Shown: one piece after another, positions 62,188 through 64,000 of the stretch
Layout: each line of letters starts with the position of its first letter
How positions within the stretch are numbered: the stretch's first letter is position 1
Assembly: GCA_031216445.1 (NCBI GenBank)
Contig: CM062214.1
Coordinates: 17,638,001-17,702,000, forward strand
DNA from: Lateolabrax maculatus
Lineage: Eukaryota; Chordata; Actinopteri; Acropomatiformes; Lateolabracidae
Direction of reading: 5' to 3'
Length of the DNA: 64,000 bases
Made by a program: the position numbers and the translations under genes
Notes under the pieces: generated by a model
Told to the model about the DNA's origin: nothing
Database searches by the model: none
What the model saw: the letters and a program-made list of their open reading frames with translations, nothing else

Positions 62188-64000
62188 CCAATCTTCAGTT
62201 GGATGGTTGTTGTTTTCCCAGTATGTAGTGGGAAATATCAGCCATTAAGGAAATCCTCAGAGAAGATTTAAAACTTGTAGCTCTCCAGCTGCTACACTGA
62301 GCCATCAACAAGCTGTCTCATGAAACTGCTATAACACACCAACAGCAACAACACAACTTTCACGACTGTGATTTCCACTTGGAGGTTGAAGCACCTGGGA
62401 AAATGCTGTGCGTCGTTTAACAGGAGCTTAATTCTGGCCACATGGTTTATTCATGTGGCGACCGCTGATATCACGACTCTCATAAATCACGCAGTGCGGC
62501 ATGCTGGACGTCCACGCGCTCAGGCAGGGCTCACTAATCTCAACACCATCTTTCATCTGAATAACCTTGCCTTACCACAGGGCAGGCCAACACCAGACAC
62601 AGCCCATTGGAGGGAGGCTCTCCTCATACTTTTTATTCCTTTCACTCTGGGCACAAAGACTTTTTCTCCAGCCTGTCAGAGCAGACAAACATTGTCCTGT
62701 GTTCTCCCAGGCACGAGTCTGCCCACTCTCCACCACAGGCAATAATAAGAAATTGCTTCATGGACATCAGAGGAACTAATCTAGTCTAACGTTAGCTTTA
62801 TGAATGTAGAATCAGACACACAAGGGACGAGAGCAGCGGCGCTGGTCGGACCATCTGTTCAGAAGTGGTTCAAAGACAGAGCGGAACATTTGAAACTAAT
62901 GTGAGAAAACATGATCATCAAATACAGATAATAGAATATAGCACTTTTTTTCTTCGCAATTTTTTGTAATGAATTAGATTTGGGTTCTTATCCACATAAC
63001 AGGAAAATCTGTCATAAACATGTCAGCAATTACCTGCTTTAGGCCTACATTTTCCATAAGAAAACTAATTAGTGAAACAACACCACTTAATGAACCAAAA
63101 ATAACAATGTGCCGGATGTCACATAGCTTTGCCTGCTGCTTGGAATAGTCACTATGTTTCACCCCATGCCTCTAATAACAAACCCCAGGCAGCACGATGA
63201 CAGCCAAATGTGTTGCAATGCCCTCTGCGCTACGTCTGTCCCTGTCTCCGTGGCCTGGCTCTGGCCTCCTGCTGCCTCCAGGAGGAAGCACCATTCAGGC
63301 TCCTCCTCGCACCAGTAAGGCTCTCCTTCCCCACACAGACAATTAGCCACCCCGTGACTGATTGCAAATAATGAGAGCTGCTGGAGAACAGTTGGACATC
63401 TTAGGACAAATTAATGTGTGAATATTAGCCTGTTGAACCTTCTGCTCTCTCCCACCAGGAGGACCAAACTGAACTACTCTATTACTCTGGCGCTCACGGT
63501 CAAGGAAGCACGCCCACAACCAGGCATACTAAGCAGCCAAGATGGTTATTACTGTGTTTTATAAAGTTACAGTCTCCACAGAGAGAGGGTTGAACTCTGC
63601 AGACGTACGGTGTGGACAGAAAAAACAAATGAAAAAAAGGTGGAGGGAAGAAGGCACTGAGCGGGGATGTAGGAACGCTAGCTGAGCAGCTCGCCATGAA
63701 ATGCTGAAACAACAGCACGGCTGCCAGGGCAATTTTACACCCCAATAGTTTCACACCTCAGCCACCAACCCCTTCCAACTCTGAACCTTGTGTCTTCTTT
63801 GTGTCTTCATTTATTTTGTGTCAGTGTCCAAGATGTGAGAAGCCAAGCAGTGAGAAACTCGTCCCAAATGTCGCGGGGTAAGCGGTGTGTGAAGCAGACA
63901 GGGGGAGCGAGGAAGAGAAAAGCCACTGCGCCTGGATGCACCTTGCTTTCTGTGCAGACAGTCCTTTGAGATCTCACAGGAGGGTTGATTTTCTTGAGAG

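Larger units (their letters stand above)
54202..64000 (-). other. upstream intron / 5' region, first exon not identified
   Basis: Coding exon 1 has a CAG acceptor, so transcription starts further right, inside or beyond this 9.8 kb. I found no convincing noncoding exon or core promoter. The last 200 bp and the piece around 62430-62560 are somewhat richer in GC and CpG, which is weak evidence only. Three repeats lie here (54349-55072, 60050-60590, 61549-61950). No other gene was seen on either strand. Confidence 0.5.

Noticed and set aside
62368..62745. 125-codon plus-strand open frame in a somewhat CpG-richer stretch
   Set aside because: No domain, compositional bias or splice context; overlapping frames of similar length exist. 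Kept only as a weak hint of a GC-richer segment.
63780..64000. Possible promoter or first exon at the right edge
   Set aside because: Slightly higher GC and a few CpGs only; no core promoter element or splice donor on the minus strand that I could defend.

Overview
The window is vertebrate nuclear DNA, most likely from a teleost fish and probably a percomorph. It is AT-rich. Coding sequence occurs only as short GT-AG exons separated by long introns. The introns hold CA/GT microsatellites and several interspersed repeat families that I recognise as typical of ray-finned fish. No bacterial, viral or mobile-operon structure is visible.

One protein-coding gene is supported. It lies on the minus strand and its whole coding region is inside the window, with the start codon at 54193 and the stop codon at 2546-2544. 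By its sequence it is MEGF11 (multiple EGF-like domains 11), of the MEGF10/MEGF11/PEAR1/Draper/CED-1 family. The strongest evidence for MEGF11 over MEGF10 is the juxtamembrane stretch ALMMEELNPYTKISPA and the tail motifs ESSYVEMKSP and SHIPSHYDILPMR. I could place 23 coding exons with confidence and one probable 45-nt mini-exon. All splice phases agree, and the joined reading frame is 1125 codons plus stop (1110 without the mini-exon).

Layout in gene order, right to left: 64000-54202 is upstream sequence or a 5' intron with no coding exon; 54201-51895 holds the signal peptide and EMI domain (exons 1-3); 47659-47567 is exon 4, the first EGF-like repeat; a 21.3-kb intron 4 follows (47566-26270); 26269-6313 is a cluster of EGF exons (5-18); 6209-5973 is the transmembrane exon; 5598-2544 encodes the cytoplasmic tail with NPxY, YxxM and YxxL-type motifs; 2543-1 is 3' UTR and downstream DNA.

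The protein should be a type I membrane receptor: cleaved signal peptide, EMI domain, about 17 EGF-like repeats, one membrane helix, and a tyrosine-containing tail that could recruit PTB and SH2 adaptors. Known roles of the family are homotypic cell recognition (retinal mosaic spacing) and engulfment signalling.

I found no new multi-gene system. The most unusual items are a near-perfect 32-bp-stem hairpin in intron 14, a GC-AG intron, a probable in-frame mini-exon with a (UG)18 tract 22 nt after its donor, a C18 run serving as the pyrimidine tract of the first coding exon, and transposon-in-transposon nesting. All repeat-family names rest on memory of consensus sequences and were not checked by search.
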